A stretch of 64,000 nucleotides of DNA from Plantago major (Eukaryota; Streptophyta; Magnoliopsida; Lamiales; Plantaginaceae), in NCBI GenBank assembly GCA_026545765.1, contig CM048844.1, positions 67,536,035 to 67,600,034 of the forward strand. The letters are read 5' to 3'. Below, piece after piece: positions 44,084 to 55,636 of this stretch (position 1 is its first letter; each line of letters begins with the position of its first letter). A program made the translations under genes and the position numbers. The notes below the pieces were generated by a model that had not been told where the DNA came from, made no database searches, and saw nothing but the letters and a program-made list of their open reading frames with translations.

Positions 44084-45480
44084 TCATGTACTGGACTCGG
44101 AGAGGTCGACCACTTCTTCCGGTCGCTGAATGTACCCTTGAAAGTATGGTTTAACTCGTTGCCCATTGACCTTGAAGGTGGAACCGTCGGCGGAATTCAA
44201 GAGTTCGACAGCACCATGCGGTGCCACATGAATTATCGTGTATGGTCCATCCCAACGCGAACTCAACTTTCCTGGAAACAATTTAAGACGAGAGTTAAAA
44301 ACCAAAACTTTCATACCTGGGTGCAAGTCCTTGTGGATTATCCCCTTGTCATGGTACTCTTTTGTCTTCTGCTTGTAAATCTTTGCATTGTCAAAGGCAA
44401 GGTGGCGGAGTTCTTCCAGCTCGGAGATCTGCAGCAATCTTTCTTCCCCAGCTGCCTGCATATGGAGATTTAGCTCCTTGGTGGCCCATGCCGCTTTGTG
44501 CTCCAACTCCACGGGAAGATGACAAGCTTTGCCATAAACCAACCGGTAGGGGGTTGTACCAATAACAGTCTTGTAACAAGTTCTGTTAGACCACAGTGCA
44601 TCATCTAGCTTGGTTGACCAATCCTTACGATTTGGCTTGACGACCCTTGTGAGAATGCTCTTGATTTGCCTATTCCTGACTTCCACTTGACCAGAAGTTT
44701 GTGGATGGTATGCAGTTGCGACATGGTGTTGCAGTCCGTACTTCACAAGCAGGTTCGCAAATGAGCGGTTAATAAAATGAGATCCCCCATCGCTAATGAT
44801 TGCTCTGGGTGTACCAAACCTGCTGAAAATATTCGTGGACAAGAAAGAGAGCACAACTTTGGAATCGTTAGTCCTGGTGGCAATAGCCTCCACCCACTTA
44901 GTCACATAGTCCACAGCAACAAGAATTTATTCATTACCATTACTTTTGGTAAAGGGTTCCATAAAGTCAACACCCCACACATCAAAGGGTTCTACCACAA
45001 GATTGCTAGTCAAAGGCATCTCATTACGCTTGCTAATGTTACCACTACGCTGACATGAATCAGAACTAGCACAAAACTTGTGAGCATCTTTAAACAGAGA
45101 GGGCCAAAAGAAACCTGATTGAAGAACCTTCAGAGCAGTTTTCTTCCTGCTGTAGTGCCCTCCACACTGCATGGTATGACAAAAGGTGAGAGCACTGCCT
45201 ACTTCACTCTCTGGAATGTAGCGCCGTAGGATGCCATCAGCTCCCTGCTTGAAAAGGTGCAAAGTTCCTTCTTTCCTGCGAAGACATTTTAGCGGGGAAA
45301 ACACCTGCAACAAGAAAATTCACAATTTCTGCAAACCAAGGCTCTAAGCTAACAGAGAATAGGTGCTCATCAGGTAGGTCATTTGGAATAGGGGGAGAAG
45401 GGGAGATTGTCGTAGGATCAAGCCTAGATAAATGGTCAGCAACAAGATTATCTTTACCACACTTATCAACTATTTCACAA
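44084..45480 (-). pseudogene. int: A4 integrase
   Basis: The HHCC region ([17 protein letters not shown]; one Cys is changed to Ser) is followed by the core from VDFMEPF, IISDGGSHF with the second catalytic Asp intact, and GQVEVRNRQ with the Glu. The C-terminal domain is complete here (RWDGPYTI, HGAVELL, VNGQRVKPY), ending at the TGA at 44084-44086. An in-frame TAA at about 44924 and a deletion near 45258 break it. It shows what the corresponding A1 region has lost. Confidence 0.88.
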
Positions 45481-45812
45481 TCGAACTCCTGTAACATCAA
45501 AACCCACCGAATGAGGCGCGGCTTACAATCGCTCTTGTCCATGAGGTGGCAGATCGCGGCGTGATCCGTGTTGATGATCACTTTGAACCCTTTAAGATAC
45601 GAACAAAATTTATCCAAAGCGAAAAGAACAACTAGGAATTCTTTCTCAGTTGTGGTGTAGACTGCGCAGGATTAAGTGTCTTGCTGGCATAGTAAATCAC
45701 ATGAAAATGTCCATTTACCCTTTGTCCTAAAACAAATAACTAAGGCGAAATTAGAAGCATCGCAAGGACCAGTTAGGGGCAACGACAATGGGAGCGGAAA
45801 CAAGCTGTTCTT
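45481..45812 (-). pseudogene. pol: A4 RNase H remnant
   Basis: [16 protein letters not shown] and neighbouring blocks are recognisable. Compared with A1 there are two small deletions (near 45660 and 45765) that shift the frame and remove the CDASDFAL block. Confidence 0.75.
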
Positions 45813-46740
45813 TCAAGATGTTAAGGCCTGCATGCATTTATCATTGAAAACAAAAGGCACATCTTTCATAAGCAAGTTGCTCAAACACTTCGCAATTTTC
45901 GAAAAATCCTTAATGAACCTCCTACGAAAACCAACATGCCCAAGAAAAGATTGCAGCTCTTTCACACAAGTGGGAGGGGGAAGTTTAACAATCACATCAA
46001 GCTTTGCTCTATTAACTTCTATCCCACGGTTTGAGACTACATGTCCTAAGACAATTCCTTCTCTAAACATAAAGTGACTTTTTTCCCAGATAAGAGTTAA
46101 GTTACACTCAATCCAGTGTTTAAGCACTTTATCAAGTTTATGTAAGCAATCAGCAAAAGAATCTCCAAAAAGAGAGAAGTCATCCATGAAGACCTCTATA
46201 AAATCCTCCACCATGTCAGAAAATATAGAAAGCATGCATCTTTGAAAAGTAGCAGGAGTGTTGCACAGTCCGAAAGGCATTCTGCGATAGGCAAAAGTCC
46301 CATAGGGACATGTAAATGTCGTCTTCTCCTGATCCTCCTGAGCAATAGGTATTTGGTAGAAACCTGAAAGACCATCCAAAAAATAATAGAACTCTCGCCC
46401 AGCAAGGCGGGTAAGCATCATCAATGAATGATAGAGGGAAGTGGTGTTTCTTAGTGGCTGCGTTTAGTTTCCTATAGTCGATGCACACACGCCACCCAGT
46501 GGTTTTTCTTACCGGGACCTCTATGCCCTTCTCATTTGTTTCGATAGTAACCCCCGACTTCTTAGGAACTACATGCACAGGACTCACCCATATACTATCA
46601 TCTATTGGGTAAATTATGTCGTGCTCAAGCATCTTAAGGATCTCAGTTTTCACTACATCTTGCATGACAGGATTTAGCTTGCGCTGGGGTTGCCTAACAG
46701 GTTTAGCATCTTCTTCTAAACTTATCCTATGTGTGAAACG
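45813..46740 (-). pseudogene. pol: A4 reverse transcriptase
   Basis: All main RT blocks are present: WVSPVHVVPKKSG, VCIDYRKLNAATKK, LDGLSGFYQIPI, FGLCNTPATFQR and FMDDF. A 2-bp deletion near 46420 shifts the frame between the second and third blocks. Otherwise it is better preserved at the VCIDYRK block than A1. Confidence 0.88.
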
Positions 46741-47446
46741 GGTTGCGCTAATGCCCTTAATGTCTCCAATTCCCCATCCTATGGCCGCAGAATTCTCCTT
46801 AAGAAGCTCAACAAGTTGGTTCTCTTCTTCCTTTTGCAATTTCGAAGAGATTATCACAGGTTTGGACCGATTTTCACTAAGGAAAGCATACTTAAGGTGG
46901 GATGGGAGTTCCTTAAGGTCAGGCCTAGGGGGTTCAATTTCTCCAGTATTGCTACTGAGGGAGTCGATTTCACCTAAAGGTTCACTGAGGGATTGAGTTC
47001 ACCTTCCGGTTCAGTTTCAGCTGAATCTAAAGCACATATTAGCTCATGACTTTCCTCACTCAGAATTCCCCTATCAGGATCTAGTGTCAAAGCGGCCTCT
47101 AACTTATCGCTAGTAATGTCATCAAGCAAAGTAGTATATACACAGTCATCAATGATGCAATGAAATTCTTTGGCAATCTCATGTTTAGTTTCACAATTTG
47201 TAACGGAATAGGCATTAGAGTTACCTGCAGGACGCACTGCGTCCTTGTTGATTCGATTGCCTCCGATATCCATCGCTATCTTTCCTTGTGCCACATCGAC
47301 TTGAAGTTTGACAGTTTTCATGAATGGCCTTGCTAGCAAAATCACATGGTTTCTGCTGCTGGTTGCTGCATTGCTGGGAGGTAGAACTACAAAATCTGCT
47401 GGTACCAAGTACGTGTCAACCTTGACCAAAGCATCCCAAATAATAC
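46741..47446 (-). pseudogene. pol: A4 protease C-terminal half and linker
   Basis: Collinear with 5430-6150 of A1, with ILLARPFMK in place of ILLGRPFMQ and a frameshift near 46975. Homology stops abruptly at about 47446, where the plus-strand A5 gag begins. Confidence 0.8.
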
Positions 47447-47447
47447 C

Positions 47448-48714
47448 AAGAGGTGTAATCTGTGTGGTAATTTCGGGCATGGTGCTAGTATGTGCAGACT
47501 TCCTGAGACTATGTGGGAGAACCCAACTCCGGAGATCATTTGTTGGGTGCAAAACAGGCAGCGTGGTGGTTGGCAACCAAATCCGGGAATGAATGCAGGC
47601 GCTACTAAGGTGCAGCTCTTCAACCCTGACCGTTCCAATTTATCCTATGGAGGTAACTTCTATGAGAATGCACCATAGCAGGTTCGCACAAAGAGTTCCA
47701 GCTCATTTCGGCCGATACTCCATTTCAACAGGTCCAAGATACAAGCTTCGCTTACTACTAGTGCACCGCGAAACGCTGATCAGGAGATTAGAGCTCACAT
47801 GGAGAGATCAGAGGTTACGAAGCGTAACAATGAATCAAGCCAAGAATGACCAGAGGTTTGAGAGCATTGAGCAATCACAAAAGAGGTTAGAGAAGACTCT
47901 TGGTGATCTGGTCGGCGCCTTCCAAAAAAGAGAGAAGGGTAAACTACCTGCGACTGTCGAGAATAACATAATACTTGTTGTGGAGGTAGCTTTTGACAAG
48001 CCAGGAGTAGTGAAGACTGTTATTACGACTTGCACTTGTAACCATGATAAGGTGGTTTCCCAAGTTGAGGCAACACCGGCACAGGAAGCAAGAAGGGTGA
48101 TAACATCTGGTCCTGGGATTCCAGGAGAGAAGGTAAATGCAGGACCAACTCAGATGATCCAAAAGGAAGAGAAGAGCATTAGTGATGCAAACAGTTTGGA
48201 TTTGGTTGTCGGGATGGGCAGTTCTTCTGAGGTTACAGGTATTATTGATGCTAGTGCTGCAGTTAACATGATGACATTCAAGACTTATGAGGAACTCAAC
48301 CTGAAGGGTCTAGAACCGAGAAGATGCTTTTTGACCATGGCTAATGGTACTCGAAGCAAATGCATGGGAGTTGTTGAGGATGTCCCCGTAACCATTGGTG
48401 GAGATGTGTTTATGACTGATTTCGTGGTTGTCGAGTCACCGCAGGTGAAGATCAAAGAGATGGACAAGGATATGCTGCTTCTTGGGCGCCCTTTCATTAA
48501 GGCTACTCGTATGATAGTCGATCTTTATGGCCGTACATGTACTATCCAGGTTTGCGGTGAGAAACGTGAGTTGCGAGCTATCACCACATCATATTCTCCT
48601 GCACAGGTTGACACCAGGAATTACATTGCAGCACACACCGGTCCACTATACACCTATTCTCGCTCACGAGTGAACATGGGGAGAGAGAAGGCTGGTAACC
48701 TCAAGCTCAATTAG
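47448..48714 (+). pseudogene. gag: A5 gag C-terminus and protease
   Basis: It starts in the zinc knuckle region (CNLCGNFGHGASMC equivalent) and WVQNRQRGGWQP, with a TAG at about 47680 where A2 has a Gln codon. A frameshift precedes a long open frame to 48714 with a coiled-coil-like part, the protease and the basic tail KAGNLKLN. The protease active site reads IIDASAAVN: the Thr-Gly of DTG is replaced by Ala-Ser, so it should be inactive. LLLGRPFIK is kept. The ORF ends at a proper stop, with no pol downstream. Confidence 0.85.
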
Positions 48715-48729
48715 CTCCAGCATGGAAGA

Positions 48730-48745
48730 AGTCGAGCTAACGACT
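48730..48745 (+). other. Hairpin directly after the A5 protease stop
   Basis: AGTCGAGCTAACGACT, 5-bp stem, identical to the A2 copy. Confidence 0.72.
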
Positions 48746-48996
48746 ATAAAGAAAAGCCCCCTTTTGTCTTTCATTCATTTAGACTAATTTTCATTCCGTA
48801 CACTTGCTTGTTATTTCGTATTGTTAGACTATTTGTTTATGTTAGACTACTTGTTTTTAGTTTAGTTGTGTCTCTGGAAGGTGGGATCTTTGCACTCATA
48901 CGAGGAAACTCGTAAACTCTAGCTGAGGCTTGGAGTTTCGATCTTCCGACGCGAGGTTGAACTAGTGCAAGTGAATTTTTTGCGAAAAAATTCACT

Positions 48997-49256
48997 CTCG
49001 CCGCAGCGAAGCATCTTGCTCGCCGCGGAGAGATGGCCGCCCTTATCCTTTTCGTGCTTTCTTAAGTTTTCGCCGCGGCGTCTGTTTTTTTGCTCCAGTG
49101 TTTGTCTCGTAAGTTTCTGCCGCGGCGAGAAACATATATATATATATATATATCTACGATAAAGAAAACTCGCCGCGGCGAAAAAAAAAAAAAAAAAAAA
49201 ATCTGTTGTTTCATAAAAACTCACTGCGGCGCGCACTTCTTCTCGCCGCGGCGAGC
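48997..49256. repeat. Palindrome array in A5 spacer
   Basis: About six CTCGCCGCGGCGAG-like copies, several degraded, matching in position the array of A2 at 23022-23234. Confidence 0.75.
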
Positions 49257-49475
49257 TAGGTTTTTTTAAAAACTTTTTCTCTTCTTCTTCCTCACCGCCC
49301 AACTTTCTTCATTCTTCTTCCCGTTTTTCTTCTTCTCTTCACTCCAATCTCCCTTTCTCCCTCAATTCTCCACCAAATTCCCCCATTCTCATTGTAAATC
49401 AACGGGTTTTTCCTCCTCTCCCTGTTCCATGCATCACTTTCGTGTGTTTTCCACCCATTCCTTCGGATTCAAAAG

Positions 49476-49889
49476 GTAAATTGGCTTGAACTTCCTTCTT
49501 CCTTAGTTTTTCGAGTTTACTTGACTTATATGGTTGATCGTCGTTAGTTGTGTTTGCTTGGGTATCGTAGTTCGATTTTGATTGATGCATGGATTCCTTA
49601 CTCGTTGATTTTGGAGCTTCCTTGTGTTTTCCAATTTTGTGCAATGCTTGCCCATTTTTGACAATTACTGCCATCTTGCCCCTCTTTTGCTATGATTATC
49701 AATACTCCTATGCTTGTGAACTGATGTGAATCGTGTATCGGCCATGATATTGAATCTTGAGTTGGTTTGGGGAACTTTACATTATCCCCTGTTCCTTGCT
49801 CTTTTGTTGCTTCTAGCTCTTTGATCATGAATCGGTTTGGGGAGGTAGTTCTCTACCCCAATTGTTCTACACTAACACCTTTCTTGCAG
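49476..49889 (+). other. Intron-like segment before A5 ORF3
   Basis: GTAAATTGG to CTTTCTTGCAG, 414 bp, with a good donor (AAAAG|GTAAAT) and acceptor five bases before the ORF3 ATG (49895). It is the same length as in A2. GGTTTGGGGA motifs near 49766 and 49833 are shared with A2. Confidence 0.55.
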
Positions 49890-49894
49890 GCACT

Positions 49895-51037
49895 ATGTCT
49901 TCAGAACCACAGGCTGTAAATGCCATAGAGGCGAGTCCAGTAGCACGGCCGGACAGAGCGGTCCCGTAGATGAGTTCTCCCACCTGTCCGCGGAAGGGAG
50001 GGCTTTTATGGAAGAAAACTTTATGGAGCCTAGGAAAGCATGGCCCGAGCAGGAATTGGCTCTTGATGAGCTGGAGGATGCTGTCTATGCCCGAGTCTGG
50101 GCAAGGATCCGATATTTAGGCTGGAGCAAGCTCTTCGGCAAGCAGCTGCCCTATGACCCGAAGCTGGTTCGGGAATTTTACACCAGCCTCCATGACTTGG
50201 CTGATGGGGTGATGACGATTCGCGGTGTCAAGATCCAGTTCTCACCTAGGAGTATCCAGGAATTCCTACAGTCTAGGGTGTTCAAAGCAGAAGACGACCG
50301 GTACAGCCACTGGGGGAAAATTTTCACAACCGGCAGTTTCATAGGGACTTAGCCGAGTTTGTCCTTCTACCTGGTACCGATACAGAGGACCACAAGACCA
50401 AAACCACCATAACCACCCACTTCCTCCAGCCAGAGGTTCGCCTCTGGAAACATCTGATACAGTATAATGTGACCCCCAACTCACATTTTACCACCCTTAC
50501 CCCTCCCACAGCCCGCCTTATTCGAGCTATCATGGACGGGAAGTTTGTTGACGCCCCAGATATCATTATGGCAGAGGCTCAGTCCCGGACGGCCAAAGGC
50601 AGTCTCCTCGGTTTTCCATACCTTATTACCAATATCTGTCGGTCCTTCAATGTTCCCGGTATTCAGGGCTCCGTGAAACCCAAAGGAGCTCTGAAATCCG
50701 CTAATGCCAGAGTCATCTTCGGCCGCCATCCCACTCCTATCAGGGGCGCCGATGACACTGCCGATCAGCCCGCTCCACTTGGTTCTTCTGACTTCCAGAT
50801 TACTTCGAGCAGATGCAAGCACAGTTTCAGGAGTGGGCAGGAACACAATATGCCCGGATTGAGGATCAGTACTCCTACATCAAGGACCACTACCAGCGAC
50901 AGGAGGAGTGAGATAGGAGAGCTGAGGTTAGGTAGCAGCGTGAGCTTGAGCGCTTAGAGAGGCAGGAGGCACTCTGGAAGGCGCAGCAGGATTTCTGGGA
51001 GCAGCACTTCGGTGGTGGCCCTTCGGGATCCGCCTGA
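49895..51037 (+). pseudogene. A5 ORF3 (env-like position), degraded
   Basis: The ATG at 49895 opens a short frame that ends in a TAG at about 49967. The body is in other frames: 50008-50352 (YARVWARIRYLGW, IRGVKIQFSPRSIQEFLQ) and 50469-50957 (LLGFPYLITNICRSF). The coiled-coil-like end stops at 51035-51037. It is clearly orthologous to A2 ORF3, with the Gln codon that A2 has lost to a stop. It carries at least three frame changes. Confidence 0.8.
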
Positions 51038-52502
51038 TCACCCCTGCTGAGACAACACTATGGTTGGTCATTCTATACAGTCGTTTCTACACTATTCATT
51101 GCTAGGGACTAGCACTTGTTTAGGTTTGGGGAGGTGGTTGACTGTATCTTTAGCTAAAGTTGTCTCATTTTGTACTCTATTTCTGACATTTGTACTCTAT
51201 TTCGTACTTGTTTTTTATTTTTTATTTTTATGTATTCTGTTCAAGTGGTATGTTAGCCACTTGTTTGTGTTATGTGACTGCGGTGGTAGGTTAGCCACCT
51301 TTATGTGTTAGTTATATATTTCCTTTCCAGTCGAGTCCAGTTTATTGTTGTGAGTCTGAGTCAATTACAAAGTCGAACGTCTATTGCGAATGGTAAATTC
51401 TCTTGTTGCTTACGTTTTGTTTAATGTCTAGCTAGAAGTAGTGTAGTAGGCTTTTAATCCTGCAAGGCCGTTTCTCTTGTAAATAGCAAGTCTGGTTAGC
51501 CCTGTAGTCCAAAAGCCTGTGAGGAGCCTAGCCAAAGAAAAGATATTGTACCGGCACATGTTATCGTGTGATTTCCTGGGATGTGCAAGTTTTTACGTAT
51601 TGCTTGCGCCTTTTCATACTTTTGTACTTAGTTTCGTTGGGGATGACGAACGGCATGCTTTACTTAGCGGATTTTATTTCCCCCCGTTCTGTCGAACTCG
51701 TTTGGGGAGAGGATTGTTCACTATGAATGTTATGAGCTGTTATAATTGTGCCGCAAAAAATCTGTTTACTGCTCCCTAAGCTTATGATATTTGAATCTCG
51801 GGGTGGATCTATGGTCTTTATTGATCACCGTTAGTCGTGTTAGGCGTGTTTCAAATACTACCTATATACCGGCGTGGCCTTAAAAAGCCATATGCCCGTG
51901 AGGGTTGATGGCGCGTATACCAAACTGACACGCACAAAAGTACGGACTTTCGGTAAAACAGACACCTGCAAAAAATTGAGATTAAAAGAGCCCAGGTGGC
52001 TATGCACTGAAGTCAGTGAAGCATTATGAGATTTGATGTTGTTTTGAAATGGATGAGGGGAGTAGTTTCAGTTTTTTCAATTTTTCTGGAGGAATACAGT
52101 CATGTGCCAAAGTCCCTTTCGACTCAATAAGACGAGTACAATAGCATAAGATATTTGAGGCATTCTTGTGACGAAAGTCACCTTCCTAGTTTACTTTTTG
52201 AGCTCTACCCTGTATGGATACTTCCATGAGAGTGAGTGATACACTTTATACACCCGTGAGAGACTAGCGGGCTAGGCTTAATTGTTATTTACTTGAGAAA
52301 CGATCGTGTCTGATTACCTGCTTACTATTTATGCCAAGGTTAGGTTGAGAACAAAATTTTTGCATCCTGTGAATTTAATGTTTTCAATGGTAGATTCAGT
52401 CACTTGGGAATTTGACTCTTTGTTTGTTTACATGGCTTAGAGTCTAGTGTGTGTAGGTTGTGTGTTTGCTCGGGGACGAGCAAAGGTTCGGTTTGGGGAT
52501 TT
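51038..52502 (+). other. A5 3' noncoding region
   Basis: GGTTTGGGGAGG at about 51125, the conserved block at 51780-51990 and the polypurine tract GGTTTGGGGATTT against the LTR. It is nearly the mirror copy of A2 19757-21242. Confidence 0.78.
51931..51944 (+). other. Conserved 3' noncoding hairpin (A5 copy, one mismatch)
   Basis: CGCACAAAAGTACG, with the same single mismatch as A1. Confidence 0.62.
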
Positions 52503-53789
52503 TGATGAGACAATATTCTAACGTCTCATTTGGTCCTTTTTAGCGGTCTTTGTGAGTCTTTGTCTTTAGTTTTGTAGTCTTTTTAGTTCGTTTTTACGCT
52601 TCGGTGTTTTGTTTAGATTTTGTAGAAAATGATGTCTTTTGAGCCGAATGAGAACAAGCTGTTTAGCATGGCTCGCCGCGGCGAGATTTTACGAGCTTGC
52701 AACTGGAAATTGAAGGAAGGATCGCCGCGGCGAGATTTAGAGAGTGGTTATCCTCTGTGATTTCAGAAGGCTCGCCGCGGCGAAGGAATTGGTCCGCCGC
52801 GGCGAGATTTTGCGAATGAGCTCCTGTTTTGAAGATTGTAGCTCGCCGCGGCGAAGGGATTTTTCCGCCGCGGAAAGATTATGAGAGAGCATTATATATT
52901 GCGATTAAGAAGGCTCACCGTGGCGAGCTATTCCTTCCGCCGTGGCGAGAGACGCAAAATAAAGGTTTTGATTTCCTTATTAGATTAGAATTTTGATTCT
53001 TTTCTTATATACTTCTTTTAACCTAGTTTTGAGAGAAAAAGCTCCTAGATTCAGACATTAACATTGAGACATCTTTGGAGCTTGGTTATTCATTGATTTT
53101 ATTCATCAAGATTATTGGTATTGATTTATCCATTGCTTTCTTCTTTACAATTCGTTCTTTATCTTATCCATTGAATTGTATGTTATTACATGCGAGTTTA
53201 TCATCTATGTTTCATATGATTTTTACCATGAATCTTTGTATGAAATTCTCAAATATGAGTAGCTAAACACCTTTGAATACAGTAGTATGTGAGGATTATG
53301 CATATTCGTTCTAGGGTTTATCAAATAACTCATATAATTTAGTCTTGTATAAAATCTTCGTAATTAAAAACCTTCAATTCGATAAGTCTGTATTAAATTC
53401 TCTAAATTGTTCATGTTTAAGGATCATGAATTGACGACTCACGATTTTTTCAGAATAATATTTTCTAAGAACAATTGGTTGAATCGAATTGATTGATTTG
53501 TTGTACAACGACCGTGTGACAAATATGAGTGTTATCCCTACTTCGAATTAGCATAATTGCATCTTGCTACTGTATTCATATTCCTCTCATTGTTAATCGT
53601 AATTTTAGCTTTAATCAATCTAGTTAGAAGTACACAAAAACCATCAATCAAATTGTTACTGGCAAGTATCTGTTTACTCTCACTACTACGTAGCTAAATT
53701 AATTACTTAGCGAACGACTCTGTGGTTTAGCTTTGTATGTCTATAACAACTGCTTACTACTTGGTTTTCTAAGTATTAATTTGAGCACA
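52503..53789 (+). repeat. A5 3' LTR, last bases missing
   Basis: Begins TGATGAGACAATATTCTAAC and ends TTTGAGCACAT at the junction with A4 gag. It is the same LTR family as A1, A2 and A4, in reverse relative to them. Palindrome array at 52672-52950. Confidence 0.88.
52672..52950. repeat. CTCGCCGCGGCGAG palindrome array in A5 LTR
   Basis: Seven to eight copies in the paired layout, most similar to the A2 LTR arrays. Confidence 0.84.
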
Positions 53790-54116
53790 TTAGAAGGCCT
53801 TGAGAATATCCTCCCAAGAAGTAAGCGATCCTGGGGCAATTCTCCATAACCAATCCTTGGCATTACCCTTCATCACGAGGGGAAATAACACACACTTAAC
53901 CTGTTCTTCCTCCAACCCTTGTTTGGATAAATTGCCGACTGCATATTCAAAATGCTGGATGAACCGGAGGGAATCCTCCTCAGGTTTTCCGGAAAACACA
54001 GGTAGTGTATGCCTCAAATAACTTTCCAGTTCATATTTCTTTGATGCTTCGTCGATCACAATAGCAGGTCCAGCTACCCCTGCTGAGGGTGCATAGTAGC
54101 TGGAAAAGGACTCCAT
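53790..54116 (-). pseudogene. gag: A4 gag, N-terminal 108 codons
   Basis: Starts MESFSSYYAPSAGV at 54116 like A1 gag and follows it through AKDWLWRIAPGSLTS. It is cut at 53790 by the end of the A5 LTR. Similarity to A1 is very high, so A4 and A1 are close relatives. Confidence 0.87.
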
Positions 54117-54226
54117 TCCTGGATCTCAACAACCGTAACTCAACAAATGCTTAGTTTCTGTTAGTCCAAGTAAAATGAAATCACGACAAGTAACCACCGG
54201 CTCTCAGTGCTACAATAGGGATTAAT

Positions 54227-54244
54227 TCCCCGGCAGCGGCACCA
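54227..54244 (-). other. A4 primer-binding site (tRNA-Asp type)
   Basis: TGGTGCCGCTGCCGGGGA on the minus strand, the closest match in the window to the plant tRNA-Asp 3' end (two apparent differences). Confidence 0.85.
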
Positions 54245-54248
54245 AATT

Positions 54249-55631
54249 TGATGAGCTCAAATTATACTCTAAAAAAGCAATTAGAGATTAAGCTGTAGTT
54301 GCAGACTAAAGCCTAACTCGTGATCTCTAGGGAATTAATCAAGCTATGTAGCAGTGAGAGTAAACCGATACATGCCAGTAACAGTTTGATTGATGGTTTT
54401 TGTATACTTCTAACTAGATTGACTAAAGCTAAGATTACGATTAACAATGAGAGAAAGATGAATACAGTAGCAAGATCCAATTATGCTAATTCGAACTAGG
54501 GATAACACTCATATTTGTCACACGGTTGTTGTACAGTAAATCAATCAATTCAATTCAACCAATTGTTCTTAGAATATATTATACTGGAGAAATCGTGAGT
54601 CGTCAATTCACGATCCTTAAACATGAACAATTTAGAGAATTTAATACGGACTTATCGAATTGAAGGTTTTTACGAAGATTTTATACGAGACTAACCTATA
54701 TGAGTGATTTGATAAACCCTAGAACGAACATGCATAATCTTCACATACTATTGTATTCAAAGGTGTTTAGCTAATCATACTTGAGATTTGCATGCACAGA
54801 TTCATGGTAATGATCATGTGAAACATAGATGAGAAACTCGCATGCAATAACATACAATTCAATCGATAGAGATAAAGAACGATTTGTAAAGAAGAAAGCA
54901 ATAGAGAAATCAATACCAATAATCCTGATGTATATAATCAATGAATAACCAAGCTCCAGAGATGTCTCTACGTCAATGTCTGAATCTAGGAGCTCTCCTA
55001 AAAAACTAGGTTAAAAGAAGTATATATCAAGGAAAAAAAATTCTAAACTAATAAGGAAAACAAATTCTGAGTCTGCGCGTCACAAGCGTTAATTACGCCA
55101 TGGCAAGCCTTTTGTCGATTATATATCCAGCCCGCAAATTCTCGCCGCGGCGGATTGAATCACTCGCCACGGCGAGCGTCTTCCTTCAAAACAGGGGAGC
55201 CATTCGCAAAATATTGCCGCGGCGGACTGATTTCCTCGCCGCGGCGAGCCTTCTTTATCGCAATATATATAGCCTCGCATAATTTCGCCATGGCGAGCAA
55301 GGTGCTCCACTGCGGCAATCTTCAATCTTCAAATCAGAGGCTCCATTCGCAAAATCTCACCGCGGCAGACTGATTTCCTCGCCGCGGCGAGCCTTCCTGC
55401 AATTCCCAAGTCCAAGCTCGTAAAATTTCACCGCGGCGAACCGAATCCCTCGCTGCGGCGAGCTATGCTAAGCAGCTCGTCCTCATTTAGTTCAAAAGAC
55501 ATCAATTCCTATAAAATGTAAACAAAACACCAAAGCGTAAAATCGAACTAACAAGACTATAAAACTAAAGACAAAGACTCACAAAGTCCACTAAAAAGGA
55601 CCAAATGAGACGTTAGAATATTGTCTCATCA
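54249..55631 (-). repeat. A4 5' LTR (right copy)
   Basis: Begins TGATGAGCTCAAATTATACT and ends TTGTCTCATCA, followed by the GACTC duplication. Palindrome array at 55141-55462. Confidence 0.92.
55141..55462. repeat. CTCGCCGCGGCGAG palindrome array in A4 5' LTR
   Basis: About nine copies, two of them near-perfect (55141, 55378), in the paired layout. Confidence 0.83.
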
Positions 55632-55636
55632 GACTC
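55632..55636. repeat. Target-site duplication of A4 (GACTC, right copy)
   Basis: Matches 41385-41389. C1 gag continues directly after it. Confidence 0.9.

Larger units (their letters stand above)
48715..49475 (+). other. A5 spacer before ORF3, exon-like part
   Basis: It holds the post-protease hairpin, a palindrome array and a pyrimidine-rich leader. An A-rich homopolymer (about 49180-49200) and a TATATATA run are present. No ORF is supported. It ends with the donor-like AAAAG|GTAAAT. Confidence 0.7.
47448..53789 (+). mobile_element. A5: pol-less gag-protease + ORF3 element, 5' truncated, inside A4
   Basis: Plus-strand order: gag from the zinc knuckle onward, protease, hairpin, palindrome array, intron-like segment, ORF3, 3' noncoding region, polypurine tract, and LTR (52503-53789, lacking only the last few bases). 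It is the same family as A2. Its 5' LTR, PBS and gag N-terminus are missing. The A4 sequence between the two junctions (gag middle and protease active site, about 1.3 kb by comparison with A1) is also missing. Insertion followed by deletion, or a recombination between inverted relatives, would explain this. Confidence 0.87.
41390..55631 (-). mobile_element. A4: Athila-like element with pol, containing A5 in opposite orientation
   Basis: Oriented right to left: 5' LTR (54249-55631), tRNA-Asp PBS, 5' end of gag, then the plus-strand A5 segment in place of the rest of gag and the protease active site, then protease C-terminal half, RT, RNase H, integrase, 3' noncoding region and 3' LTR (41390-42762). 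GACTC target duplications flank the whole. Its pol is close to that of A1, and like A1 it has no ORF3 of its own. Its integrase keeps the catalytic Asp that A1 has lost. Confidence 0.9.
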
